From Telluria beijingensis (lineage in GTDB: Bacteria > Pseudomonadota > Gammaproteobacteria > Burkholderiales > Burkholderiaceae_D), in NCBI RefSeq assembly GCF_030770395.1, contig NZ_CP132480.1, forward strand, positions 5,018,423-5,069,476: DNA of 51,054 nt. Reading direction: 5' to 3'. The translations under genes and the position numbers were made by a program. Each line of letters opens with the position of its first letter. The stretch's first letter is position 1. Below, one piece after another: positions 38,303 through 46,406 of the stretch. The notes below the pieces were generated by a model, which was not told the DNA's origin, made no database searches, and was given only the letters and a program-made list of their open reading frames with translations.

Positions 38303-38914
38303 ATGTTGCGTATTACCCCGTTGTTGTTCGCGGCCGCGCTGCTGGCCCAGCCGGCCCAGGCCGGTGTTAAGTATTCCTGGCAGCAAGTAGAGGCATCGGC
38401 GTCGATGCCTGCGAATCTGAATCTGGAGCTTGTCTTCTCCGCCGAAGCCGTCAGCCTGGGCGAATTGAAGCTCGACTTTCGGAATAACTGCTATTCCGAT
38501 AGCTGCGGATTCAAGCAGGACAGCCTGTTGTCGCTGCGTTACTGGTACGGCGGCGCCGACTCGGCGACTGGCGCCAACCTGATCGACTACCGCTACAACC
38601 GTCAGCCGACGATGTTCTACGACCGTATAGAGCTATCGCTGACCTTCCTCCCCGAAGGGCTGCTCGGCGGATCGATGTACGTGTCCAATGGAGAATCGGA
38701 CTTCCGGATGTCGAGTGCCGGTTCGCTGTTTGCCATGATCGAGGCGAACAGTGACCAGAAGGACGGTTGTGGCTTCCAGTATCCGGCCTGCGCAGGCTCG
38801 ACCGGCCTCCTGGTCGGCGTGGCGCAGAACGAGGTGCCTGAGCCGTCGAGCGCGGCGCTGGCCGGGCTGGGCCTGGCCGCGGCCTGGTTCGCGCGCCGCC
38901 GCCGGTCGCGCTGA
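38303..38914 (+). CDS. PEP-CTERM sorting-domain protein
   Basis: A 203-aa exported protein. The start at 38303 follows AAGGAGCATCAG. The signal peptide is MLRITPLLFAAALLAQPAQA. The mature part has four widely spaced Cys (NNCYSDSCGF, GCGFQYPAC). The C-terminal tripartite sorting signal is VPEPSSAALAGLGLAAAWFARRRRSR: PEP motif, hydrophobic helix and Arg cluster. Exosortase EpsH recognises such tails and the proteins end up in the envelope or extracellular matrix. No exosortase or EPS gene is in this window. A sigma-54 promoter precedes it, as for other PEP-CTERM genes under PrsK/PrsR-type control. Confidence 0.92.
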   Translation: MLRITPLLFAAALLAQPAQAGVKYSWQQVEASASMPANLNLELVFSAEAVSLGELKLDFRNNCYSDSCGFKQDSLLSLRYWYGGADSATGANLIDYRYNRQPTMFYDRIELSLTFLPEGLLGGSMYVSNGESDFRMSSAGSLFAMIEANSDQKDGCGFQYPACAGSTGLLVGVAQNEVPEPSSAALAGLGLAAAWFARRRRSR

Positions 38915-38916
38915 CG

Positions 38917-39450
38917 TCAAGCGCGCGGCGCCAGCAGCGCCGCGGTGTCCGCCGCGCCCATGCGGTTCGCGGCGTCGAAGGCGCTGACGCCGTCGGCATC
39001 GCGCCGCGCCGGATCCGCGCCATGTTCGATCAGCAGGCGCGCGATGTCGACCCGGTTGAACATGGCGGCGAACATCAGCGCAGTCTTGCCGGACGGTCCC
39101 GCGTGGTCGGGAATGGCGCCGTGCGCGAGCAGCAGGGTGGTGACCGCCAGGTCGCCCTTGAAGGCGGCGCCGTGCAGCGGCGTCTGCGATGCATCGTTCA
39201 TCAGTTGCGGGTCGGCGCCGTGTTCCAGCAGCACGCGCGCGGCGTCGTGGTGGCCGTGGTAGCAGGCCAGCATCAGGAGGCTGTCGCCGCGTTCGTTGCG
39301 CAGGTTCGGCGGCAGGCCCTGGGCCAGCAAGGCGCCCAGCGGTTCGGCGTCGCCGGTGCGGGCGTGCTGGAAGACCTTGCGTACCCATTCGAGGGTGGCT
39401 TCGTCGAGTTCGGCCGGGGCGGCCGGCGGCGTGGCATCGTGCTGTGACAT
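38917..39450 (-). CDS. Ankyrin-repeat protein
   Basis: A 177-aa cytoplasmic protein made of about four ankyrin repeats from residue 28 to 175: LPPNLRNERGDSLLMLACYHGHHDAARVLLEHGADP, QTPLHGAAFKGDLAVTTLLLAHGA, KTALMFAAMFNRVDIARLLIEHGADP and ADGVSAFDAANRMGAADTAALL. Such stacks bind protein partners; none can be named. It converges on the PEP-CTERM gene, with stops 2 bp apart. The ribosome site is weak (GGGACAACC). Confidence 0.9.
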   Translation of the reverse strand: MSQHDATPPAAPAELDEATLEWVRKVFQHARTGDAEPLGALLAQGLPPNLRNERGDSLLMLACYHGHHDAARVLLEHGADPQLMNDASQTPLHGAAFKGDLAVTTLLLAHGAIPDHAGPSGKTALMFAAMFNRVDIARLLIEHGADPARRDADGVSAFDAANRMGAADTAALLAPRA

Positions 39451-39520
39451 GGTTGTCCCGGTTGGCGTGGCGATGCCCGATTAAAGCATATCCGCCGCGC
39501 GCCTGCGCAGCGTGCGAGTG

Positions 39521-40729
39521 TCAGGCGCGCTGGCGGCTGGCCGTGTGTTCGGCCGCTTCCATGATCCACGCCGGCACCGCCAGCGCCGGCAGCAGCATGC
39601 CCGCCACCAGCGCCGCATGCCAGCCATGCTCAGCCAGCATCCAGCCGCCGAGGGCCGAGCCGACCGCGCCGCCGGCGAAGAACAGGGCGAAGTACAGGCC
39701 GTTCAGTCGGCTGCGGATCTCGGCGCCGAGGGCGAACAGGGCGCGCTGGCCGAGCACCAGGTTGGCGGCGACGGCGGCGTCGAGCACGATCGCGGCCAGG
39801 GCCAGCAGGCCCAGCGCAAGTGGCTTGGCGTGCGGCGCGAACAGCGGCAGCAGGAAGCTCAGCGAGCCCACGACCAGCGCTACCGCGGTGGCGGCCAGCG
39901 TATGACCGTTGTCGGCCAGGCGGCCGGCAATGGGCGAGGCGACTGCGCCGGCCATGCCCACCAGGGCGAACAGGGCGATGCCGTTCTGGTCCAGGCCGAA
40001 GTCGGGGCCGGCCAGCGCCTGCGGCACGACGGTCCAGAACAGGCTGAAGGCGCCGAACAGGCCCGCGTGGTACAGCGCGCGGCGGCGCAGCACGACGGTG
40101 TTGGCCAGCACCGGCCACAGCGATGCGATCAGGGCCGGGTAGCGCTGGGAGGCGGCCGGCCGGCGTTGCGGAAGCTTGAAATGCAGCACCACGGCCAGCA
40201 CCAGCACCAGCGCCGCGGCGATGCCGAACACTGCCTGCCACCCGCCCAGGCCGGCCAGCAGGCTGGCCACCGGGCGCGCCACCATGATCCCCAGCAGCAC
40301 GCCGCTGACTACCTTGCCGACGGTCTGGCCGCGCGTGGCATCCGGCGCCAGGTGGGCCGCGAACGGCACCAGCACCTGGGCCACCACCGCGCCCAGGCCG
40401 ATGGCGAGGGCGGCCAGCAGGAATTGCCAGGCGGTGGAGGCGATCGCGGCCAGGCCCAGCGCGGCGCCGGTGGCCACCAGGCCGCCCACGACCAGGCGCC
40501 GGTTCTCGAGCAGGTCGCCCAGCGGGACGATGAACAGCAGGCCGAGACAATAGCCGACCTGGCTCAGCGTCACGATCAGGCCGCTGGCGGCCGGCGGCAT
40601 GCCCAATGCGGCGCCGATGGGGCCGACCAGCGGCTGGGCGTAGTACAGGTTGGCGACAGTGATGCCGGCAGCAAAGGCCAGCAGTATTGTCATGCCGCCG
40701 GACAGTTGTGCTTGGGGGGACGTTCTCAT
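39521..40729 (-). CDS. MFS transporter
   Basis: A 402-aa 12-helix MFS protein preceded by CAAGGAGCACGCC. Motif A is readable (GYCLGLLFIVPLGDLLENRRLVV, about residues 59-81), and the N-terminal GITVANLYYAQPLVGPIGAALGMPPAASGLIVTLSQ is typical of the YnfM/arabinose-efflux-like group. Substrate unknown; drug or sugar efflux is usual. Divergent from a LysR gene with a palindrome between them at 40814-40828, so it is the likely target of that regulator. Confidence 0.88.
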   Translation of the reverse strand: MRTSPQAQLSGGMTILLAFAAGITVANLYYAQPLVGPIGAALGMPPAASGLIVTLSQVGYCLGLLFIVPLGDLLENRRLVVGGLVATGAALGLAAIASTAWQFLLAALAIGLGAVVAQVLVPFAAHLAPDATRGQTVGKVVSGVLLGIMVARPVASLLAGLGGWQAVFGIAAALVLVLAVVLHFKLPQRRPAASQRYPALIASLWPVLANTVVLRRRALYHAGLFGAFSLFWTVVPQALAGPDFGLDQNGIALFALVGMAGAVASPIAGRLADNGHTLAATAVALVVGSLSFLLPLFAPHAKPLALGLLALAAIVLDAAVAANLVLGQRALFALGAEIRSRLNGLYFALFFAGGAVGSALGGWMLAEHGWHAALVAGMLLPALAVPAWIMEAAEHTASRQRA

Positions 40730-40813
40730 GGCGTGCTCCTTGGTGGATATTGAACGAACCCATTCTAGGCAGGCATGAGAGAAAGATAATTAGGGCATAA
40801 TGCTCACATACAA

Positions 40814-40828
40814 TTCATTAAATATGAA
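40814..40828. promoter_or_regulatory. LysR-type palindrome between the MFS and LysR genes
   Basis: TTCAT-TAAAT-ATGAA is a perfect 15-bp inverted repeat (5-bp arms, 5-bp spacer) with T-N11-A geometry, 5 bp before the LysR start codon in the 104-bp divergent spacer. It probably serves autoregulation and control of the MFS gene. Confidence 0.6.
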
Positions 40829-40833
40829 CAATC

Positions 40834-41748
40834 ATGGACAAGGTCAAGGCGATGCAGACCTTCGTGCGGATCGTCGAGGCCAATAGTTTCACCAGGGCCG
40901 CCGAATCGCTGAACCTGCCGCGCGCCTCGCTCACAGCGACCATGCAGAACCTGGAGCGCCACCTCGGCGCCCAGCTCCTGCAGCGCACCACGCGCCGGCT
41001 GTCGCTCACGCCGGAGGGCGAACGCTACTATGAACAGTGCGCCGCGATCCTGGCCGCCATCGACACCGCGGAAGCCGGTTTCCTGGGCGACGCCGCGCGC
41101 CGCATGCAGGGCCGGTTGCGGATCGACATGCCGGGCGCCCTGGGACGCTCCATCGTGCTGCCGCGGATCGGAGAATTTCGCCGCGCCTGGCCCGGCATCG
41201 ATCTCGGCATCGGCATGGGAGATCGCCTGGTCGACCTGACTGCCGAAGGGATCGACTGCGTGCTGCGGGTCGGCGCCCTGCAGGACTCCAGCCTGGTGGC
41301 GCGCCGGATCGGCCTGATGCGCTTCACGATCGCGGCCACGCCGGACTACCTGGCGCGGCGCGGCACGCCGCTGGGGATAGCCGACCTGGCCGGGCACGAC
41401 GGCATCGTCCATTTCTCGGGCCGCACCGGGCGTCCGTTCGACTGGGAGCTGCAGGATGGCGCAGGGGTGAGGAAGGTGGCCATGAAGGGCGGCATCGCCG
41501 TCAACGACGCCGATGCGAACCTGGCCTGCGCACTGCAGGGCCTTGGCCTGGCGCAGCTGGCGCGCTACCAGTTGCGCGGCCATGCCGGCCAGCTGCTCGA
41601 GGTATTGCCGGATGCCGCGCCGACGCCGATGCCGGTGTCGCTGGTGTATCCGCAGGGGCGCATCGCCAATCCGCGCCTGCGGGCCTTCGCCGACTGGGTG
41701 GGCGCGGTGTTCGAGGACGATCCGGACCTGCGGCTGGCGCACGATTGA
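40834..41748 (+). CDS. LysR-family transcriptional regulator
   Basis: A 304-aa LysR protein. The HTH is at residues 1-60 (MDKVKAMQTFVRIVEANSFTRAAESLNLPRASLTATMQNLERHLGAQLLQRTTRRLSLT); the MDK...F.R.VE.gSF form is typical of the large AaeR/DmlR-like group. The effector domain spans about 90-300 (GRLRIDMPGALGRSIVLPRI). It is divergent from the MFS transporter at 39521-40729 with a 15-bp palindrome just before its own start, and its likely role is to regulate that transporter. Confidence 0.93.
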   Translation: MDKVKAMQTFVRIVEANSFTRAAESLNLPRASLTATMQNLERHLGAQLLQRTTRRLSLTPEGERYYEQCAAILAAIDTAEAGFLGDAARRMQGRLRIDMPGALGRSIVLPRIGEFRRAWPGIDLGIGMGDRLVDLTAEGIDCVLRVGALQDSSLVARRIGLMRFTIAATPDYLARRGTPLGIADLAGHDGIVHFSGRTGRPFDWELQDGAGVRKVAMKGGIAVNDADANLACALQGLGLAQLARYQLRGHAGQLLEVLPDAAPTPMPVSLVYPQGRIANPRLRAFADWVGAVFEDDPDLRLAHD

Positions 41749-41815
41749 GTGTCCGCAAGCGTAGTGCATGGGACGCGCCGCACCATGGGACGCCGATTGC
41801 TTCACAGGAGCCACG

Positions 41816-42193
41816 ATGAAAGCCGCCACCTGGATCGCGCTCGCGGCCTGCCTGCCGGCCGGCGCGCTGGCCGCGATCCCGTACGTGTATCCGTTCAACG
41901 CCATGACCGGCCAGGAAGTCGTCGAGCAGCGGCTCAAGGAGCCGAAAACCCAGCTCGACTACATCCGGCGCGAGAAAGTCGAGGCCTATCTCGATGGCAT
42001 CAAGGATGGCGCCCACGGCCGCGAATGGTGCCTGGCCCGGCCGGTGCTGCCGGGCGAGCTGAACCTGGCGGTGGTGCGCCGCCTGAAGGCGACGCGCGCG
42101 CCGGCCGAACTGAAGCAGAACGCGGCGCCGCTGGTGCTGGCCGAGCTGAAGCGGCGCTTTCCCTGTCCCAGGGCGGGCAAGAAAAAGCGCTGA
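41816..42193 (+). CDS. Rap1a/Tai-like small secreted protein
   Basis: A 125-aa protein with a signal peptide (MKAATWIALAACLPAGALA) and ACAGGAGCCACG as ribosome site. The mature part follows the Rap1a/Tai immunity layout: MTGQEVVEQ, EAYLDGIKDGAHGREWC, a VVRRLKATRAPAELKQNAAPLVLAELKRRFPC helix-rich end and two Cys able to form a disulfide. Rap1a/Tai proteins neutralise type VI amidase effectors in the periplasm, but many family members are orphans. No effector or T6SS gene is adjacent. A basic tail (RAGKKKR) ends it. Confidence 0.72.
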   Translation: MKAATWIALAACLPAGALAAIPYVYPFNAMTGQEVVEQRLKEPKTQLDYIRREKVEAYLDGIKDGAHGREWCLARPVLPGELNLAVVRRLKATRAPAELKQNAAPLVLAELKRRFPCPRAGKKKR

Positions 42194-42222
42194 AGTTACA
42201 ACAAGCCCGCATCAAGCCCGCA

Positions 42223-44376
42223 TCAGAAGTCGACGTTCATCGACACCCACAGGCGGCGGCCGTCCATATTGTTGACGTACACGCTGCTGTAGGTCGGCGC
42301 CGCCGTCGGCGTCGCGCGGTAAGGACGGTAGTCGACGAAGTCCTTGTTGAGCAGGTTGTAGACTGCGGCATTGATCGAGATCGCCGGGCTGACCTGGTAG
42401 CTGGTGCCCAGGTGCAGCATGCCATAGGCCTTGTAGTCGCCCAGGGCTTCCTTGGCGGCGCGGGTCGAGGCCGAGCTGCCCGGATCGCGGAAGCGCTCGC
42501 TGCGGTACTCGGCGCGCAGCCACGAATTCCACTGCGGCGAGATGTCCCAGGTCAGGCGCGCGTTGACCGAATGTTCCGGCGTGTCGCCCAGTGGCTTGCC
42601 CTGGTTCGGACCGCTCTTCTGTTCGCTGTCGGTGTACGTGTAGTTGGCGCTGGCGGCCCAGCCGTCGGCGATCTTGAAGCGCGTGGCCAGTTCCAGGCCG
42701 CGGGTCACGGCCTCGTCGACGTTGATCGACTGGCCGAAGGTGTCCACGTTCGGCCAGTTGCCGAAGTCGGCGCAGCCCGGGCGGTTCGGGTTCTGGCGAT
42801 ACGAGCAGTTCAGAAGGCCGGTGCCGCTGGTGATCTTGTCCTCGAATTCGTTGTTGAACACGGTGACGTTGGCGGTCCAGCGAGCGCCGTTGTCGAAGTA
42901 GGCGCCCAGTTCGGTGGTGATGGTGGTCTCGGGCTTCAGGCCCGGGCTGCCGATCAACGGAATCGTGCCCTGGCCGCCGAAGCCGTTGATGCCGGGCGAG
43001 AGCTGCTCGACGCGCGGGGTCTTGTAGCCTTTGCTGACGCCGCCCTTGAAGGTCCATTGCGGCGACGTGGTCCACACCAGATAGGCGCGCGGGCTGGTCT
43101 GGCCGCCGAAGATGCTGTGGTCGTCGTAGCGCGCGCCGAGGGTCAGGGCCAGGCGTTCGTGGAAGCGCCATTCGTCTTCCAGGAACAGCGCCTTCTGGGT
43201 GAAGGCGAACACTTCGGGCGCCACGCCGTCGACCATCTCGGCATCCCAGTGCTGGGCGCCGATGGTGGTCAGGTGGTTGCCCCATGGGACCAGCAGCTTG
43301 GTGTCGAACACCTTGCTCTCGACTTCCAGCGTGCGCGGCGCGCCGGCCACCGCGCCAGGCGTGCCGGGCGGGATGGTGCGGCCGATGGTCTCGGTCTTGT
43401 TGACCATATAGCTGCTGTCCCAGGTGCCGAACGGCAGGCGCGCCTTGTAGGCCAGGGTGTACTGGTCGCGGTCGTATTTCTGCTTCGGACCGTAGCCGCC
43501 CTGTACGCTCTGGGTGCCGACCTGGCCGCGCGAGTTGTCGTAGGTCTGGCGCGTGCCGTCCACGTCCAGGATGACTTCGTGGTAGCGGTTCGGCGTGAAG
43601 GCCAGGCGCGCGCCGAGGTTGTGGACCTCGGCCTTGACCGGATTCGAACCCATGTTCAGGTTCACTTCGCCGTTCTGGTTGTCGTAGGTGATCGTCGCTT
43701 CGTTGCGGCGCAGGGTGCTGCCGCGCACTGCCAGGCCCAGTATTTCGCTCACGAGCGGGCCGTTCAGGTAGAACTTGGCGCCCTTGACGTCGCCGAAGCG
43801 CGATTCCTCTTGCAGGGTGTAGTCGGCCGACACCGTGCCGCCCCACTGCTTGCCGACCTTGCGCGTGATGATGTTGACCACGCCGCCCATCGCGTCCGAG
43901 CCGTACAGGGTCGACATCGGGCCGCGGATGATCTCGATGCGCTCGATCGCGCTCACCGGCGGCATGAAGCTGGTCGAGGTGCCGCCGAAGCCGTTCGGGG
44001 TCACGTTGCCGGCCGCGTTCTGGCGCCGGCCGTCGATCAGGATCAGGGTGTAGTCGCTCGGCATGCCGCGGATGCTGATGTTCATGCCCCCGGTCTTGTC
44101 GCCGGCGGCGGCGACGTCGATGCCTTCCACGCTTTCCAGGGCCTGGGCCAGGTTGCCGAAGCGTTCCTTCTCGAGCTGTTCGCGGGTCAGCACCGTGATC
44201 GAGGCCGGCGCTTCGCGAATGGTCTGCTCGAAGCCGGACGCGGTGACGACCACGGTCGCCATGTCGGCCGGGGCGGCGGTGCTGGTGTTGGCGCTGGCGC
44301 CGAAGGGCAGGGCGCCGATGGCGAGACCGAGGAGGGAGCGGCGCAACAGCGGCGCAGGGAAGATTTGCTTGGGCAT
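42223..44376 (-). CDS. TonB-dependent siderophore receptor, FepA/CirA-like
   Basis: A 717-aa outer-membrane receptor with a signal peptide (cleavage near ASA-NTS, residue 29) and the TonB box DMATVVVTASG. The plug contains MNISIRGMPSDYTLILIDGRRQ, and IERIEIIRGPMSTLYGSDAMGGVVNIITRK is the FepA/CirA-type sequence. The barrel ends in RLWVSMNVDF. It probably imports a catecholate-type ferric siderophore; colicin-receptor-like proteins can serve several ligands. A 19-bp Fur-like palindrome at 44462-44480 supports iron regulation. No TonB/ExbBD or siderophore synthesis genes are nearby. Confidence 0.93.
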   Translation of the reverse strand: MPKQIFPAPLLRRSLLGLAIGALPFGASANTSTAAPADMATVVVTASGFEQTIREAPASITVLTREQLEKERFGNLAQALESVEGIDVAAAGDKTGGMNISIRGMPSDYTLILIDGRRQNAAGNVTPNGFGGTSTSFMPPVSAIERIEIIRGPMSTLYGSDAMGGVVNIITRKVGKQWGGTVSADYTLQEESRFGDVKGAKFYLNGPLVSEILGLAVRGSTLRRNEATITYDNQNGEVNLNMGSNPVKAEVHNLGARLAFTPNRYHEVILDVDGTRQTYDNSRGQVGTQSVQGGYGPKQKYDRDQYTLAYKARLPFGTWDSSYMVNKTETIGRTIPPGTPGAVAGAPRTLEVESKVFDTKLLVPWGNHLTTIGAQHWDAEMVDGVAPEVFAFTQKALFLEDEWRFHERLALTLGARYDDHSIFGGQTSPRAYLVWTTSPQWTFKGGVSKGYKTPRVEQLSPGINGFGGQGTIPLIGSPGLKPETTITTELGAYFDNGARWTANVTVFNNEFEDKITSGTGLLNCSYRQNPNRPGCADFGNWPNVDTFGQSINVDEAVTRGLELATRFKIADGWAASANYTYTDSEQKSGPNQGKPLGDTPEHSVNARLTWDISPQWNSWLRAEYRSERFRDPGSSASTRAAKEALGDYKAYGMLHLGTSYQVSPAISINAAVYNLLNKDFVDYRPYRATPTAAPTYSSVYVNNMDGRRLWVSMNVDF

Positions 44377-44694
44377 CGTGTATCCGTAGTTTTAGTTAAG
44401 AACGTGTAATTACAGGTGTAAATCCATGTAAAGAGATCGAACCGGCAACATTCTAAACACAAATACGAATCATTCCTATTTCTATTTATTGCAAAGATGC
44501 AAGAATGCGACGCGCGCCGTGCGGCGACATCCCGAACTTTGGCGGGAAGCAGCCCCGCGGCCGAATGGATTAGTGCTCATCCGTAAGGACCAAGGACGCG
44601 GCATTGTCGGCTATCATGCCGGATGCGCCAGGGCCGAGGCTGTCGGTCTCCGGCAGCAGCGCCCATTGTCATTACAGCCTACACAGGAGCACCT
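44377..44694. promoter_or_regulatory. 318-bp divergent intergenic region between the siderophore receptor and cytochrome c
   Basis: No gene is seen here. The part near 44400-44500 is AT-rich and holds the Fur-like site; the rest (44500-44694) is ordinary G+C and must contain the cytochrome promoter, which I could not define. A short inverted repeat GGCAT/ATGCC at 44600-44620 has no assignable role. Confidence 0.5.
44462..44480. promoter_or_regulatory. Fur box upstream of the siderophore receptor
   Basis: AATACGAATCATTCCTATT is a 9-1-9 inverted repeat, self-complementary apart from positions 5, 10 (the centre) and 15. It matches the Fur consensus in layout and carries its GAATCATTC-type core, about 85 bp upstream of the receptor start. 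Iron-dependent repression is inferred. Confidence 0.7.
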
Positions 44695-45009
44695 ATGAAG
44701 AAGACCATGATCCTGGCGGCGACCTTCGCCGTCGCCGCCGCCACCGGTCCTGCAGCCCACGCCAGCGCCGACCTGGCCAAGGCCAAGGCCTGCATGGCTT
44801 GCCACACCGTCGCCAGCAAGCTGGTCGGACCGTCCTACAAGGACGTCGCCGCCAAGTACGCCAAGGACGCCGGCGCCGAAGCGCGCCTGGCGCTGAAGAT
44901 CCAGAAGGGCAGCAGCGGCACCTGGGGCCCGATCCCGATGCCAGCCAATCCGCAGGTCAGCGACGCCGATGCGAAGGCCCTGGCCAAGTGGATCCTGGCG
45001 CAGCAATGA
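44695..45009 (+). CDS. Class I cytochrome c (c551/c552-like)
   Basis: A 104-aa periplasmic monohaem cytochrome. The start at 44695 follows CAGGAGCACCT. The signal peptide MKKTMILAATFAVAAATGPAAHA is followed by the haem site CMACH (about residues 35-39), and the axial Met lies in WGPIPMPAN. The C-terminal helix is DADAKALAKWILAQQ. It shuttles electrons between periplasmic redox partners. It is a single gene, with a good terminator after it. Confidence 0.93.
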   Translation: MKKTMILAATFAVAAATGPAAHASADLAKAKACMACHTVASKLVGPSYKDVAAKYAKDAGAEARLALKIQKGSSGTWGPIPMPANPQVSDADAKALAKWILAQQ

Positions 45010-45014
45010 CGCTG

Positions 45015-45050
45015 GCGGCGCGGGGCGCGATGCCCTGGCGCCGCTTTTTT
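45015..45050 (+). terminator. Intrinsic terminator after cytochrome c
   Basis: GCGGCGC (45015-45021) and GCGCCGC (45038-45044) form the stem base, with an extra GGGC/GCCC pair inside, followed directly by six T. Confidence 0.85.
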
Positions 45051-45063
45051 GGGGCCTGTCTTG

Positions 45064-45084
45064 ATGATCGAAATAATCGATCAT
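45064..45084. promoter_or_regulatory. Perfect palindrome upstream of the pirin gene, LysR-type operator candidate
   Basis: ATGATCGA (45064-45071) and TCGATCAT (45077-45084) are perfect inverted repeats around AATAA. The inner ATC-N9-GAT/T-N11-A geometry is that of LysR-type boxes. It lies 146 bp upstream of the pirin start, in front of a gene cluster that contains its own LysR gene. Confidence 0.6.
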
Positions 45085-45230
45085 AGGCCAAGAGATTATC
45101 CGTTTTTCAAGCTGCTACGGCGCGAGCATAATGACTCCATCGCATCGAATACAGAAAGAATGTCGAGACGGCGGCAAGGCCGGCGAGAATCGATCGGTTC
45201 GATGGTCCACAACCACGAAAGGAGCACATC

Positions 45231-45932
45231 ATGTTGAACGTACGTAAAAGCAATGAACGCGGAGGCGCCAGCTTCGGCTGGCTCGATTCGAAGCACACCT
45301 TCTCGTTCGGCCACTACCACGATCCGAAGCACATGGGCTTCGGTCCGCTGCGCGTGATCAACGAGGACAAGGTGCAGCCGGGCCGCGGTTTCGATTCGCA
45401 CGGCCATCGCGACATGGAGATCATCTCCTATGTGCTCGATGGCGCGCTGGAACACAAGGACAGCATGGGCAACGGTTCGGTGCTGCGCTACGGCGACGTG
45501 CAGATCATGAGCGCCGGTTCGGGCGTGGTGCACAGCGAGTACAACCATTCGAAAACCGAGGGTGTGCACTTCCTGCAAATCTGGATCATGCCGAACGTGG
45601 GCAGCGCCGCACCGCGCTACGAAGAAAAGCACTTCGACACCGCGGACAAGACCGGCAAGCTGCGCCTGATCGGCTCGCCCGATGGCCGCGAGGGTTCGGT
45701 GTCGATCCGCCAGGACGCCGCGCTGTACGCCACGATCCTCGACGGCGACGACGCCGTGGAGCACAAGCTCGGCGCCGGACGCCAGGCTTATGTGCACGTG
45801 GTGCGCGGCCGGGTGACGGTCAATGGCGTCGCCCTCGACGGCGGCGACGCGCTGAAGGTCAGCGCCGAAGAAGCCGTGACGCTGGCCCAGGCCACCGGCG
45901 CCGAAGTGCTGCTGTTCGACCTGCCACAATGA
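45231..45932 (+). CDS. Pirin family protein (YhhW-like cupin)
   Basis: A 233-aa bicupin. The start follows AAAGGAGCACATC. The N-terminal cupin holds the metal ligands: FGHYHDPKHMGFGPLRVINEDKVQPGRGFDSHGHRDMEIISYVLDGALEHKDSMGN (HxH, later His and Glu) and GSGVVHSEYN. The second cupin (about residues 150-233) lacks the ligands. YhhW-type pirins show quercetin 2,3-dioxygenase activity in vitro and are often induced by electrophile or oxidative stress. The OsmC-type gene follows 68 bp downstream. Confidence 0.93.
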   Translation: MLNVRKSNERGGASFGWLDSKHTFSFGHYHDPKHMGFGPLRVINEDKVQPGRGFDSHGHRDMEIISYVLDGALEHKDSMGNGSVLRYGDVQIMSAGSGVVHSEYNHSKTEGVHFLQIWIMPNVGSAAPRYEEKHFDTADKTGKLRLIGSPDGREGSVSIRQDAALYATILDGDDAVEHKLGAGRQAYVHVVRGRVTVNGVALDGGDALKVSAEEAVTLAQATGAEVLLFDLPQ

Positions 45933-46000
45933 CGATCCACCGGGAGCGCGGGCCCGCCTGCGGGCGACGCTCCCGGTCCCGACGACCACCGGAGACACCC

Positions 46001-46384
46001 ATGCAAGTGACCACCACCCGCGGCAACGACAAGCTGCAGTACAAGCTCCAGATCGGCAAGCACCAGCTGCTGGCCGATGCCCCCGAAGCCCTCGGCGGCG
46101 ACGACACCGGCCCCGAACCGCACGACCTGCTGGCCGCCTCGCTGGCCGCCTGCACCGCGCTGACGGTGACGATGTATGCAAAACGCAGGGGCATGGCGCT
46201 GGACGACGTGCGCGTCGCCATCGACCACGCCCAAGAGGACGGCGCCTATGTGCTGCAGCGTCAAATCGAATTCGTCGGCGCCCTGAGCCAGGAAGAGCGC
46301 GAGCGCCTGCTCGACATCGCCAGCAAGTGCCCGGTCCACAAGACCCTGTCCGGCGCCATCCGCATCCAGACCGACGTCGTGTAG
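46001..46384 (+). CDS. OsmC family peroxiredoxin-like protein
   Basis: A 127-aa OsmC/YhfA-type protein. The start at 46001 follows GGAGACACCC. The family core is visible: GPEPHDLLAASLAACTALTVTMYAKRRGM with the first Cys (about residue 51) and ASKCPVHKTLSGAI with the second (about 110). The two thiols reduce organic hydroperoxides in OsmC/Ohr proteins. It is downstream of the pirin gene, likely co-transcribed, and converges on the LysR gene 22 bp away. It is slightly shorter than Ohr, nearer the YhfA subgroup. Confidence 0.92.
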   Translation: MQVTTTRGNDKLQYKLQIGKHQLLADAPEALGGDDTGPEPHDLLAASLAACTALTVTMYAKRRGMALDDVRVAIDHAQEDGAYVLQRQIEFVGALSQEERERLLDIASKCPVHKTLSGAIRIQTDVV

Positions 46385-46406
46385 GGTCGACGCCATCGGC
46401 GCCGGC

